Source: Spirochaetes bacterium GWB1_27_13 (lineage in GTDB: Bacteria; Spirochaetota; GWE2-31-10; MWDO01). Taken from it: a stretch of 40,412 nucleotides of DNA. Numbering within the stretch: the first letter of the stretch is position 1; each line of letters begins with the position of its first letter. This document shows, piece after piece, positions 23,484-31,865 of the stretch. Below the pieces are notes generated by a model that saw only the letters and a list, made by a program, of their open reading frames with translations, was not told the origin of the DNA and made no database searches. A program made the position numbers and the translations under genes. The DNA lies in the NCBI GenBank assembly GCA_001829125.1, contig MIAN01000048.1:1-40412 (forward strand), read 5' to 3'.

Positions 23484-24962
23484 ATGTTAAAAAAAATCAT
23501 GATTATTTTTATTGTTATCCAAATTTTTAATATTTTTTGTGATGAAAAAAAATATCCTATTATTTATATACCTGGTATGTTTGATAACGGCAATGATTTG
23601 ACAAAAGATAATTTACTTGTAAAAGATTGCAATGATAAAGACGGTTTTTATTACCAAAATTATTTTAACGAAACTTACAATTATGAAAAAGAAGAATTAT
23701 TATGCTCTTCAAATATTGTCGGTGGAAAATACCAAAGGTTTATTGTGGCAAATTCGATTGGCAATTATAGGACGAATATTGCCTTAGATTTGATGGCACA
23801 AAGATTATTTTGTCTCTTAGAAGGTAAAGCTCCAAAAAATAAAAACTACACGATACTTACCAATCATAAAGGAAACGATTATTCAGGGTTTTGTAAAAGG
23901 GATGGCAAAGAGATTTATTTTCAAGGTTTAATTGAAGAAGTTTTTGCAAAATATGGAAAAAAAGTTTATTACAAAAACGGTCAAGGCAAAAAAAGAGTCG
24001 TTTTAGAACCAAAAGAAAATGATACAAATATTTCTTTCTATGAAAACAAAGATGGTTACTTTTTAGACTATAAAGAAATTAAGTTTAATTTTATAACACA
24101 TTCAAGCGGTGGCTTAGCTTTACGAGAATACATTAGGCTATTAAAAAAAGAAGGCAAAAATATTCCAATAAATTTAATTGTAAATTTATCTGTACCTCAA
24201 CAAGGAGCAAGACTTACTCTAAATTTAAAACGTGGTTTTTCTCGATTGATAGAAGAAGCGATAAAAAGTTTTGCTAAAAAAGAGGATGGATTTGTAAATA
24301 TAGAAAAAGATGGACAAGTTATTCAATATTCTTACAAAGACTTGATGAAAAAAACAAGAGTAGAAATGATGTTTGGGGACAATATTTCTGCAAAAATTAT
24401 ACGAGAAATACTTGGAGGTTATATTTATTACTTTATACCTTTTGATGGAAGAGAGAGAGTTTTGGGGACTGACCCTGCATTGTACGATTTAAATCCAACT
24501 CACAATTTTATAAAAAAATTGAATAAAGAAGAAATCCCAGAAGACATAAAAATATACAATTTTAGGGTAAAACACCCTTACGCAAAAATGTTTGCCTCAA
24601 TTGGAAAATATGTAGAACTTGATCTAAACGATGGGGCTGTTGATTATAGAGATACTTCTTTGGAAAACATACCAAATTTTAGTAAACTGAAGATTAAAAA
24701 TATAGATGTGGAACAAGCTAACCACATCCCTATGCCTTATATCAAACCACTTTTTGAGTTAAGAGAAACTGTAGAAAAATTTTATCCAGTTTTAAGCCTT
24801 CTACTCAAAGAAAAAGAATCAAAAGAAGACGGGGTTTCTATAGTACAAGCTTTAATTAGTTCAATCACATTAGAATTTGGTCTTGATCTAAAAAAGTTTA
24901 TGAAAGAAGAAAATTATTCCGTAATCGACTATTTCGCAGAACATCCAGTGAATTTTGAGTAA
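23484..24962 (+). CDS. Secreted lipase-like alpha/beta hydrolase
   Basis: 492 residues. The N-terminal hydrophobic segment ends in IFNIFC (Cys19), a possible loose lipobox. YPIIYIPGMFDNGND (24-38) is the oxyanion-hole strand of lipases. FNFITHSSGGLALREYIRLL contains the nucleophile elbow T-H-S-S-G with Ser207, where Thr replaces the usual first Gly. LIVNLSVPQQGARLTLN is the strand that follows it in PGAP1/LipA-type lipases. EQANHIPMP near residue 416 may carry the catalytic His. It likely cleaves lipid esters at the envelope or outside. AAGGAAGG precedes ATG 23484; the terminator at 24984 follows. Confidence 0.78.
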   Translation: MLKKIMIIFIVIQIFNIFCDEKKYPIIYIPGMFDNGNDLTKDNLLVKDCNDKDGFYYQNYFNETYNYEKEELLCSSNIVGGKYQRFIVANSIGNYRTNIALDLMAQRLFCLLEGKAPKNKNYTILTNHKGNDYSGFCKRDGKEIYFQGLIEEVFAKYGKKVYYKNGQGKKRVVLEPKENDTNISFYENKDGYFLDYKEIKFNFITHSSGGLALREYIRLLKKEGKNIPINLIVNLSVPQQGARLTLNLKRGFSRLIEEAIKSFAKKEDGFVNIEKDGQVIQYSYKDLMKKTRVEMMFGDNISAKIIREILGGYIYYFIPFDGRERVLGTDPALYDLNPTHNFIKKLNKEEIPEDIKIYNFRVKHPYAKMFASIGKYVELDLNDGAVDYRDTSLENIPNFSKLKIKNIDVEQANHIPMPYIKPLFELRETVEKFYPVLSLLLKEKESKEDGVSIVQALISSITLEFGLDLKKFMKEENYSVIDYFAEHPVNFE

Positions 24963-24983
24963 AATTAAGTTGTTTTAAACAAA

Positions 24984-25016
24984 AGACCTGTCAGGTTTCA
25001 AAAACCCGATAGGTCT
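24984..25016. terminator. AGACCT-type terminator hairpin (copy 1)
   Basis: AGACCTGTCAGGTT and AACCCGATAGGTCT pair over 12 of 14 positions, then GACTTTATTTT. It lies 22 bases after the lipase stop. Nearly the same hairpin, with the same TTTCAAAAACC loop region, is at 35272-35304. Confidence 0.75.
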
Positions 25017-25134
25017 GACTTTATTTTGATAATATAACCAGATTAAATCATGTAAATATATACAGTAATAACAATTAAATTTTAGAATTTTTGACAAATC
25101 AAAAACTTTTTGGTATATCTAAAAAAATTATTGA

Positions 25135-25794
25135 CTATTTAAGGGGAAAATTAAGAAATAAATGATATAAATGTATAGTTTGTATTTTATTATTATCTCG
25201 AATATGTTTTGATTGAAAACTCGTTTCCCAATCTGCACATTTTGTCTCTAATAGGTTATAACTATTTGTATCGAATTTAAAATCTTTTATTTTATCTTTT
25301 AATTTTAAAATTATTTTATTAATGTCTCCATCTACAACAAAACCAATCATTCCAGCAAATTGTTCATCTTTAGCATAAATTGAATTAGTAAATCTTTCAA
25401 TCCCATCTTCTGTGTATTTTTTTTCTTTATCATCATATTTACCTTTTATATACCGTTCTTCTGCAGAATTCAATCTTTTACATTCAACAACAAATTTGCC
25501 ATACTTTGAGACAATAAATTCAATATCAGTTCTTTTATTCTCATCATCTCTAATGATTTGATTTTCCGATGTTAAAAAAATAATTTTTGAATTTATCCAT
25601 TCTTTAAGAAATTCGTTTTTATTCTCTAAATCATAAACAAATTTATTTCTTATTTTATTTTCAATAAAAGTATTAATATCTTTAATCAATTTAACCCTCT
25701 GAAAAGAGTCAATAAGAGCCATTAAATACAACTCCTCAATAAGTTGTTTTTGTGATTTATATTTCGATTCAAATCTTAAAAAATTATCACACAT
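25135..25794 (-). CDS. Putative PD-(D/E)XK restriction endonuclease
   Basis: 219 residues, not matched to a named family. The centre reads RTDIEFIVSKYGKFVVECKR: Asp90, then Glu104-x-Lys106, the D-(13)-ExK core of PD-(D/E)XK nucleases on two predicted beta strands. The N-terminal half is helical. The gene starts 3 bases after the stop of a large DNA methyltransferase in the same direction. This position and the motif make it the likely cleavage subunit of a restriction-modification system. Function is inferred; the motif alone is short. Other members of the fold, such as DNA-repair or toxin nucleases, cannot be excluded. Confidence 0.6.
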   Translation of the reverse strand: MCDNFLRFESKYKSQKQLIEELYLMALIDSFQRVKLIKDINTFIENKIRNKFVYDLENKNEFLKEWINSKIIFLTSENQIIRDDENKRTDIEFIVSKYGKFVVECKRLNSAEERYIKGKYDDKEKKYTEDGIERFTNSIYAKDEQFAGMIGFVVDGDINKIILKLKDKIKDFKFDTNSYNLLETKCADWETSFQSKHIRDNNKIQTIHLYHLFLNFPLK

Positions 25795-25797
25795 TGA

Positions 25798-28626
25798 TTA
25801 TTCCTTTGGTAATCTCTTAAAAAATTCTCCAATTTCTTCTTTGGCGTCTTTTATTGCTTCTGTTTTTGTCCAGTCTTTTAAATAATTACTTTTAATAATA
25901 TAAAGTTTATTATTATCATATATTTTCTTTTTTTCCATCTTAAATAAAGACCAATTTAAAAACTCGTCTTTATTATTCTCTGTAACAATTTCAAAAATAT
26001 TTGAATTAACTTTTTGTGGTTTTTCTTTTTTATTATTTATATCAACTATCTCAAAACATAGATAAGCCCCATAAAATTGATCAATTGAATATTCAGAATT
26101 TAAATAATAACCACTTTCTAATATTAGATTAAAAGATTCTCTAAATTTTTTAACATAATCTTCAATGTCTTCGTCATTAACAATATCATTTTTTCGAGTT
26201 TGATTTATAAGAAAAAAATCTTCTATTAAATTAATTTCATAGTTTTTTAAATTATATAAATTGTAAACAATGTAGTCTATTTGTTTTTCTATATCTATAA
26301 TTTCTTTATCATAATCATAATTATCAAAAACATCTTTGTTGTATTTTTTATATTTTTGATTTTCGATTTCAGTAACAAGTTGGGTAATTTTTTTTATTTC
26401 TTCATTATCAAAATCAATAATTGGAAATGCCAATAATTTTTCTAAATCTTCATTTCTTAATATACTTCTTTTTTTTCCTTTGCCCCATTGAACAGAAATA
26501 TTATACATATAATAACCTATAAATGAAGAATTTAATATTGCAAGATACGGTTTATAATCTTTTATAGTAGATATTTTTAAACAATTAAAATTTCTTTCAA
26601 AAAATATTTCTTTTTCAGTATAAGCAAAATCAATTTTTAGTCTGTGTTGTTTTGGTTCAGATTTGTATAAGAATCGGTTTCCACTATATATTTTTTCATC
26701 TGGTTTTCTTCTTAATCTTCTATTATAATTATAAATTTTAAGATTACTATAATCTATATAAAAACTTTCAAAATTATAGGAACTTAATAATTTTACATTA
26801 TTCTCTGGAAAATATTCATCTTTTGAATAACATTCAAATCCAGCACTACATTTTATATCAATCTCTCTATCTCTTTCTATCCATTTTCTTTTTATCAACT
26901 GGTAATCTTCCCAATTGCCATTAACAAATATCCTCCATAATATATCTTCTTCGATTAAGTCGGATTGTTTAATTTTTTTTACATCTTTTTCACAATAAGT
27001 AATAATTTTTAAAAATTCTGCAAGTTTATCTTGATAAACAGTTATATATTTTATTTCATTTTCTGGATTGTTTTTTTTATCAAAGATTAAAATTGCTGCT
27101 GGATAATCTGCATTCTCAAATATTTTTATTTTTAATAATTCAAAATAATATAATAGATTGTAAGTTTCTAAAAAGTTTTTTCTAAATTTTTTTGCTTTTA
27201 AATTATAAAAATTTGAATTATTAACAATCATACCAATTATACTATCTTCATTAGACCAATCATTTATCTTTAATAAAAAAATCTGGGATTGCTGATAATC
27301 TGATATTTTATCTTTATAAATTTTATTTATTTTACTTCTATAATTTTTGTCTTTTTTATCTATACTTCCCCAAGGAGGATTGCCGACTATACAATCAAAT
27401 TTCATGTCATTAAAAATCGATTCAGTTAAAGAATTTCCTTTAATTAAATTCTCATTAATAAGATTTGGTAATCTTATTTTATTTTCTTTAATCATATTTT
27501 TAAGAATTTCTGGGTTTTCATCCTCAAATAATGCAAGATATAAGCTAAAAGAAGCTATTTTTAAAGCATAGCTATCTTTATCAATATCAATACCAAAAAT
27601 TGAATTTTTTAATATATTAATTTTTTTTATAATATCAATTTGTTCAGTCTTTTTATAATTTTCGATTATCTTTTTATAAGATTCCACAAGAAAAGAACCA
27701 GAACCGCAAGATGGGTCTAAAACCTTAATATTTTTAGAATATTTTAACTTTTCTTTAACAGTAAAACCCAAAACAAAATCAATTATAAATGTTGGAGTAT
27801 AATAAACGCCTGTTTTTTTCTTAATCTCTTTATCAACAAAATTTTCATATACATTACCCAATAATTCTATTGGTATAATATCAAACTTATAAGGAAATAA
27901 ATATATCTCTCCTTTTTTGTAATCAGAAGTAAAAAAAAGAAACAATTCTTTGATATGTTTTTCGTTAAGGTTTGCTAAATCAGAGTCATCTTTAAAAACA
28001 TCACCATTAATTTTTTTAACATCATTAAATTTTTGTATCAATTTAGCTGTATCGTTTGTTTTTAATATATCAATCAAATCATTATCAATAAAATTTCTAT
28101 CTTCCAAAAACTTAATAAATATACATTTAAAAATTAATGAAAATGAGAAATCTGAAATACTCTTTAGGTTATTATATAATGCAATGATATTTGATAATAA
28201 ATCTTTATCTATTTTATCAATTTTTTTAATTTTATCTTTAATTATTTGAAAATAATAACCAGAATCAATCTTTTCTTTACTGATATTCTTTTTTAATTCT
28301 TCAATTTGAGCATTATTAATTCCATAAGAAAAATCATCAATTTTTGAGTTAAATAGTTTATTTTCTAAAGGTTTTTGTTTTGCATTAAAAACATAAATTT
28401 TATCATCAGTAAAAACAACATAAAAATTTAATAAGTTTTCATTCCAAAGTTCACTTTGTTTCTGATATAAATTATTTTCAAAATTATTAGGAGGAATATA
28501 AATATAGTCAAAAAATATTTTATTATCATTTATTGAATATCTATAATGATTTGTACTTTTTATATTTAAATTTTCATAACCTAATAATTTTAATATTGAT
28601 AATAAAGATACTGATTTATCCATCAT
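25798..28626 (-). CDS. N6-adenine DNA methyltransferase (Eco57I/type IIG-like)
   Basis: 942 residues. GVYYTPTFIIDFVLG (273-287) is motif X, KVLDPSCGSGSFLVESYKK (301-319) is motif I, FGIDIDKDS (344-352) motif II, and DCIVGNPPWGS (411-421) motif IV with the NPPW active site. This motif order, with a long C-terminal target-recognition region, is that of gamma-class N6-adenine enzymes of the Eco57I/type IIG group. The ~270 N-terminal residues show no ExK nuclease core, in contrast to true type IIG fusions, which fits a separate nuclease gene just downstream. The start may be the first or second Met. The pair is flanked by the lipase gene and hldE. Recognition sequence unknown. Confidence 0.85.
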   Translation of the reverse strand: MMDKSVSLLSILKLLGYENLNIKSTNHYRYSINDNKIFFDYIYIPPNNFENNLYQKQSELWNENLLNFYVVFTDDKIYVFNAKQKPLENKLFNSKIDDFSYGINNAQIEELKKNISKEKIDSGYYFQIIKDKIKKIDKIDKDLLSNIIALYNNLKSISDFSFSLIFKCIFIKFLEDRNFIDNDLIDILKTNDTAKLIQKFNDVKKINGDVFKDDSDLANLNEKHIKELFLFFTSDYKKGEIYLFPYKFDIIPIELLGNVYENFVDKEIKKKTGVYYTPTFIIDFVLGFTVKEKLKYSKNIKVLDPSCGSGSFLVESYKKIIENYKKTEQIDIIKKINILKNSIFGIDIDKDSYALKIASFSLYLALFEDENPEILKNMIKENKIRLPNLINENLIKGNSLTESIFNDMKFDCIVGNPPWGSIDKKDKNYRSKINKIYKDKISDYQQSQIFLLKINDWSNEDSIIGMIVNNSNFYNLKAKKFRKNFLETYNLLYYFELLKIKIFENADYPAAILIFDKKNNPENEIKYITVYQDKLAEFLKIITYCEKDVKKIKQSDLIEEDILWRIFVNGNWEDYQLIKRKWIERDREIDIKCSAGFECYSKDEYFPENNVKLLSSYNFESFYIDYSNLKIYNYNRRLRRKPDEKIYSGNRFLYKSEPKQHRLKIDFAYTEKEIFFERNFNCLKISTIKDYKPYLAILNSSFIGYYMYNISVQWGKGKKRSILRNEDLEKLLAFPIIDFDNEEIKKITQLVTEIENQKYKKYNKDVFDNYDYDKEIIDIEKQIDYIVYNLYNLKNYEINLIEDFFLINQTRKNDIVNDEDIEDYVKKFRESFNLILESGYYLNSEYSIDQFYGAYLCFEIVDINNKKEKPQKVNSNIFEIVTENNKDEFLNWSLFKMEKKKIYDNNKLYIIKSNYLKDWTKTEAIKDAKEEIGEFFKRLPKE

Positions 28627-28650
28627 TTTTAACCTTATTCAACAATTTTT

Positions 28651-30072
28651 TCACCCTTTCATCCTCTTTATCGTATTTGTTGTAGAATATCCATCAACAA
28701 AATCAATTACAGCTACTTCTTTTGCAAACTCTCTACCGACAATGTCTTCAACTTTATAGTCACCACCTTTTACCAAAACATCTGGGGCAACTGCTTTTAT
28801 GAGGTTATAAGGTGTTTCTTCTTCAAAAAAAACAACATAGTCAACAAAATTAAATGCTGCTAAAATTTCTGCTCTATCAAATTGATTATTTATCGGACGG
28901 CTTTCACCTTTGAGTATTTTTACAGAACTATCTGAGTTTAACCCAATAATCAAAATATCCCCAAGTTGTTTTGCTTTAACCATATAACTTATATGACCTT
29001 TATGGATTATATCAAAACATCCATTTGTAAAAACTATTCTATTATTTTTTTCTTTTAAATCTTTAAGTTTTATCAAAAGTTTGTCAAGACTAATAAGTTT
29101 GTGATTGTCCTGAATATAGAATGATTCTTCAATCTCAGTTTTTGTAACTGGCACTGTACCGAGTTTACCAACAACAATTCCACCAGCGGTATTTGCAAGT
29201 TTAATCGACTCATATTTGTCAATGCCCCTCGCAATTGATAAAGCCAAAGTCGCAATTACAGTATCCCCAGCACCAGACACATCATAAACTTCTTTTGCAT
29301 TAGCAGGAAGGTGATATATTTCTTTTTTATTGATTAGGCTCATTCCTTTTTCAGAACGAGTAACTAAAAGATTTTCAAAGTCAAATTTATCAAGTACTTC
29401 AAGTCCAGTCTTAACAATGCTATCATTTTCGTTAAAAAATTCTTTACCAGAAATATCCTTTAACTCCTTTAGATTTGGAGTTACAAAATATGCACCAATA
29501 TATTTATTCCAACTTGTTCCTTTTGGGTCAACAATTACTTTTTTATCTTTCGATTTTGCAACACTTATTAAGTGCTTACAAAGTTCACTTGAACAAACGC
29601 CTTTTTTATAGTCAGAGATAACAACAATATCAACTTTATCAATTGTATCTTCTATATTCTTCTTTAAAAGTTCGTAATCTTTTGTAGAATAATTTGCAAT
29701 TTTATCCTCAAAATCAACTCTAACAATTTGTTGATGTTCACCAAGTACTCTCATCTTTGTAACTGTAGGACGAATGGTTTCTACTAAAAAATTATTTATT
29801 TTAGATTCGGTTAATAAACTTGATAATTTCTTATAATTATCATCATCCCCAACAAAACCAAGTAAGTATGTATTGCCACCAAGATTCACTATGTTATTAC
29901 AAACATTCCCAGCACCGCCGATGTTATGCTTAACATTTTCTACCCTAACTATCGGGACAGGTGCTTCTGGAGAAATTCGTTCCACTGCACCCTTATAGTA
30001 GACATCAAGCATCACATCGCCTACAACCAAAACACTAATTTTAGAAAAATCAAACATTTCCATCATTTCCAT
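28651..30072 (-). CDS. hldE: Bifunctional heptose 7-phosphate kinase/heptose 1-phosphate adenylyltransferase
   Basis: 473 residues, both halves present. Residues ~10-320 are the PfkB-type kinase: SVLVVGDVMLDVYYKGAVER, then HNIGGAGNVCNNIVNLGG and the catalytic VYDVSGAGDTVIATLA. Residues ~340-473 are the nucleotidyltransferase, with IVFTNGCFDIIHKGHISYM and its GHxxY signature. It makes ADP-heptose precursor for lipopolysaccharide core. AGAGG lies before ATG 30072. gmhA, the preceding step in the pathway, is 153 bases upstream in the same direction. The gap holds an ACCACGAAG-type inverted repeat. gmhB is not in the window. Confidence 0.94.
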   Translation of the reverse strand: MEMMEMFDFSKISVLVVGDVMLDVYYKGAVERISPEAPVPIVRVENVKHNIGGAGNVCNNIVNLGGNTYLLGFVGDDDNYKKLSSLLTESKINNFLVETIRPTVTKMRVLGEHQQIVRVDFEDKIANYSTKDYELLKKNIEDTIDKVDIVVISDYKKGVCSSELCKHLISVAKSKDKKVIVDPKGTSWNKYIGAYFVTPNLKELKDISGKEFFNENDSIVKTGLEVLDKFDFENLLVTRSEKGMSLINKKEIYHLPANAKEVYDVSGAGDTVIATLALSIARGIDKYESIKLANTAGGIVVGKLGTVPVTKTEIEESFYIQDNHKLISLDKLLIKLKDLKEKNNRIVFTNGCFDIIHKGHISYMVKAKQLGDILIIGLNSDSSVKILKGESRPINNQFDRAEILAAFNFVDYVVFFEEETPYNLIKAVAPDVLVKGGDYKVEDIVGREFAKEVAVIDFVDGYSTTNTIKRMKG

Positions 30073-30225
30073 ATTTAAACCTCTTCTTTATTCAACCTAT
30101 CCACAGTTTTAATAAAAAGAAATGCTAACACAAAAAACGCGAAGTTAAGAAATAAAAAAACTTTCTAAAATTCTTTTCTTCGTGGTTAATATTTTTCTTT
30201 AAAATAAAACGGCGAATTTGTTAGA

Positions 30226-30783
30226 CTAAAAATTTTCATCCATAATTTCGCAAGCAATATGATAAATCAACATATGAGCCTCTTGGACTCGTGGAGTATC
30301 GTTTTGTTTTATAACAATTGGAAGATCAACCAAATCTTTTAGTTTACCGCCGTCTTTGCCGAGTAACCCAACTGTAAAACAACCGATACTTTTGGCTTCC
30401 TTTATACCTTCCAAAACATTAGCACTATTACCAGAAGTAGAAAGTCCAATAACCATATCGCCCTTTACTGCCAAAGCCTCAATCTGTCTTTTAAAAATAT
30501 AATCAAAAGAATAATCATTCCCCAAAGCTGTTAAAATTGATGTGTCAGTTGTTAATGCTATGGCAGGAAATCCTTTGCGTTCTTTTTTATATCTACCAAC
30601 AATCTCTGCTGCAATGTGTTGACAGTCAGCTGCACTTCCACCATTGCCCATGATTAACACCTTGTTTCCATTTTTTAGAGTAGAAACAAGTTTTTTACCA
30701 AATTCTTCTATTATATCTTTAATGTTTTTTAAACTCTCAATCGTTTTTAAATTTTCATTTATAGAATGTTCTATTATATCCAT
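30226..30783 (-). CDS. gmhA: Sedoheptulose 7-phosphate isomerase
   Basis: 185 residues of SIS-domain isomerase: [60 protein letters not shown] and the C-terminal [19 protein letters not shown]. It starts the ADP-heptose pathway by converting sedoheptulose 7-phosphate to D-glycero-D-manno-heptose 7-phosphate. The first ten bases of the gene (ATGGATATAA) and its leader, with AAGGA 8 bases from the ATG, are repeated exactly 744 bases away in front of a toxin-antitoxin pair. hldE follows. Confidence 0.94.
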   Translation of the reverse strand: MDIIEHSINENLKTIESLKNIKDIIEEFGKKLVSTLKNGNKVLIMGNGGSAADCQHIAAEIVGRYKKERKGFPAIALTTDTSILTALGNDYSFDYIFKRQIEALAVKGDMVIGLSTSGNSANVLEGIKEAKSIGCFTVGLLGKDGGKLKDLVDLPIVIKQNDTPRVQEAHMLIYHIACEIMDENF

Positions 30784-30862
30784 AAATTATCCTTTCTTAA
30801 TATTGACAATTGTTCAAATTATCAATATATACCTTAAACGCGTTTAAGTATATATTTCAATA
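30774..30862 (-). repeat. 89-bp direct repeat, gmhA copy (leader and start codon)
   Basis: Identical base for base to 31518-31606. Contents on the minus strand: the perfect palindrome CTTAAACGCGTTTAAG (30833-30848), AGGTATAT, a near-palindrome with loop TGAAC (TATTGATAATT/AATTGTCAATA, 30801-30827), ribosome-binding site AAGGA and the ATG with the next bases ATATAA. It ends 5 bases before the toxin stop codon. Confidence 0.95.
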
Positions 30863-30866
30863 CATA

Positions 30867-31280
30867 TTAAAATATTTTTTTACTCCAATTTTCTATTATC
30901 AAATTATCTATTACTTTAAAATGTTCTTCATTGTTTGTTACTAATATAAAATCATTAAATATTGCTACTCCAGCTATTAGTATATCAATATCATCTATAG
31001 GTTTACCCACCTTTCTTAGATTAGAATAAATATCAGATGATATTTTTATTGATTCTTCTGTTAATGGCACAATAGTATTTAATTTTGCAAAATCTTCAAA
31101 CATTATTAATTGTTTTTTTGCATCTCTATGTTTTAATCCACTTAAAATCTCATAATAAGTTATTATACTAATATTTATCTTTTTAAATTTTGTAATATAA
31201 TCTTTAAATTTTTGTACAACGTTATCGTTATTTCTAAAAAATAAAGATAATATATCAGTATCAATTAAAGTTTGTATCAT
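30867..31280 (-). CDS. vapC: PIN-domain ribonuclease toxin, VapC type
   Basis: 137 residues. The PIN metal site is complete: Asp7 in LIDTDILSLF, Glu44 in TYYEILSGL, and Asp97/Asp99 in IDDIDILIAGVA, with the closing LVTNNEEHF (113-121). PIN toxins cleave RNA, often tRNA. Its ATG lies inside the end of the antitoxin gene (20-base overlap), so translation is coupled. The stop lies 5 bases from the gmhA copy of the 89-bp repeat, so the cassette contains almost nothing besides the two genes. Confidence 0.9.
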   Translation of the reverse strand: MIQTLIDTDILSLFFRNNDNVVQKFKDYITKFKKINISIITYYEILSGLKHRDAKKQLIMFEDFAKLNTIVPLTEESIKISSDIYSNLRKVGKPIDDIDILIAGVAIFNDFILVTNNEEHFKVIDNLIIENWSKKIF

Positions 31281-31527
31281 TATTTCTTCTTTCTAAGAAT
31301 GCTTTTTTCCTATTATTATATACTTCATTTATTAAATCATTAAAAGAATTATCATCCATATCCTGCCAGCAACCTGCATATTTTATTGAATCATTAGAAT
31401 TTATATCATTATTTTGTAAACCCAATCTGAAATAATGGATAAAATCATATATTTCAGATAATTTATTTGCAGGTAGTAAATTAATTTCATTTATTACTTT
31501 TTCGTAGAAAATAGATTTTATATCCAT
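31261..31527 (-). CDS. Cognate antitoxin, DUF2281-like
   Basis: 88 residues. NEINLLPANKLSEIYDFIHY resembles the N-terminal helices of DUF2281-type antitoxins, and the C-terminus has the toxin-binding pattern YAGCWQDMDDNSFNDLINEV and KKAFLERR. No AbrB fold is evident. Its start and leader are an exact copy of those of gmhA: the first ten bases, the ribosome-binding site and 71 further upstream bases. Unless something else intervenes, the two transcripts share the same control. The palindromes in the leader are candidate binding sites for the complex, but they are equally present before gmhA. Confidence 0.85.
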   Translation of the reverse strand: MDIKSIFYEKVINEINLLPANKLSEIYDFIHYFRLGLQNNDINSNDSIKYAGCWQDMDDNSFNDLINEVYNNRKKAFLERRNNDTNFN

Positions 31528-31606
31528 AAATTATCCTTTCTTAATATTGACAATTGTTCAAATTATCAATATATACCTTAAACGCGTTTAAGTATATATT
31601 TCAATA
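31518..31606 (-). repeat. 89-bp direct repeat, toxin-antitoxin copy
   Basis: Exact duplicate of 30774-30862 at an offset of 744 bases. CTTAAACGCGTTTAAG is at 31577-31592. The match begins in the tenth base of the antitoxin gene and stops at 31606, where the copies diverge. Confidence 0.95.
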
Positions 31607-31703
31607 TATTATATAACATTTAATAAAAAAAACAAGCCAGATTTTAGCATGGCATATAATTCTATAACAAAAAGTCTTTGATTTGTTAAAAATCATAGAC
31701 TAT

Positions 31704-31773
31704 AAATTAATGAAATTACCCCAATTTCATTAATTTTAGGTATATAATGACAATTTGAACAATTGTCATTATA
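31704..31773. repeat. Hairpin-AGGTATAT palindrome cassette, copy 2
   Basis: AAATTAATGAAATT and AATTTCATTAATTT form a perfect 14-bp stem with loop ACCCC (31704-31736). AGGTATAT follows (31738). Then TATAATGACAATT and AATTGTCATTATA form a perfect 13-bp stem with loop TGAAC (31743-31773). The second half is an inverted, diverged relative of the AGGTATAT-TGAAC part of the 89-bp repeats. Confidence 0.7.
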
Positions 31774-31809
31774 AAAATTAAATACAATTATTGTCTATAC
31801 TTAAACGAT

Positions 31810-31852
31810 TTAATCTGTGTCAATCCGTGACAATCTGATTAATCTGTATTAT
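31810..31852. repeat. ACAGATTA-type repeat, single arm
   Basis: Reads TTAATCTGTGTCAATCCGTG, ACAATCTGATTAATCTGTAT and TAT: the right arm only of the family at 12684-12779 and 23323-23472. Confidence 0.65.
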
Positions 31853-31865
31853 ATATACTAAAATT

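Larger units (their letters stand above)
31607..31865. other. Palindrome-rich intergenic region before the toxin-antitoxin cassette
   Basis: No gene. It holds three elements in a row: a hairpin AGTCTTTGATTT/AAATCATAGACT (31673-31701, 11 of 12 paired), the hairpin-AGGTATAT cassette (31704-31773), and a single ACAGATTA-type repeat (31810-31852) that points toward the stop of the 720-residue gene. Confidence 0.65.

Noticed and set aside
25135-28626. BREX or DISARM defence system
   Set aside because: Only a methyltransferase and a nuclease are present; no BrxA/B/C, PglZ, helicase or phospholipase partners occur in the flanks.
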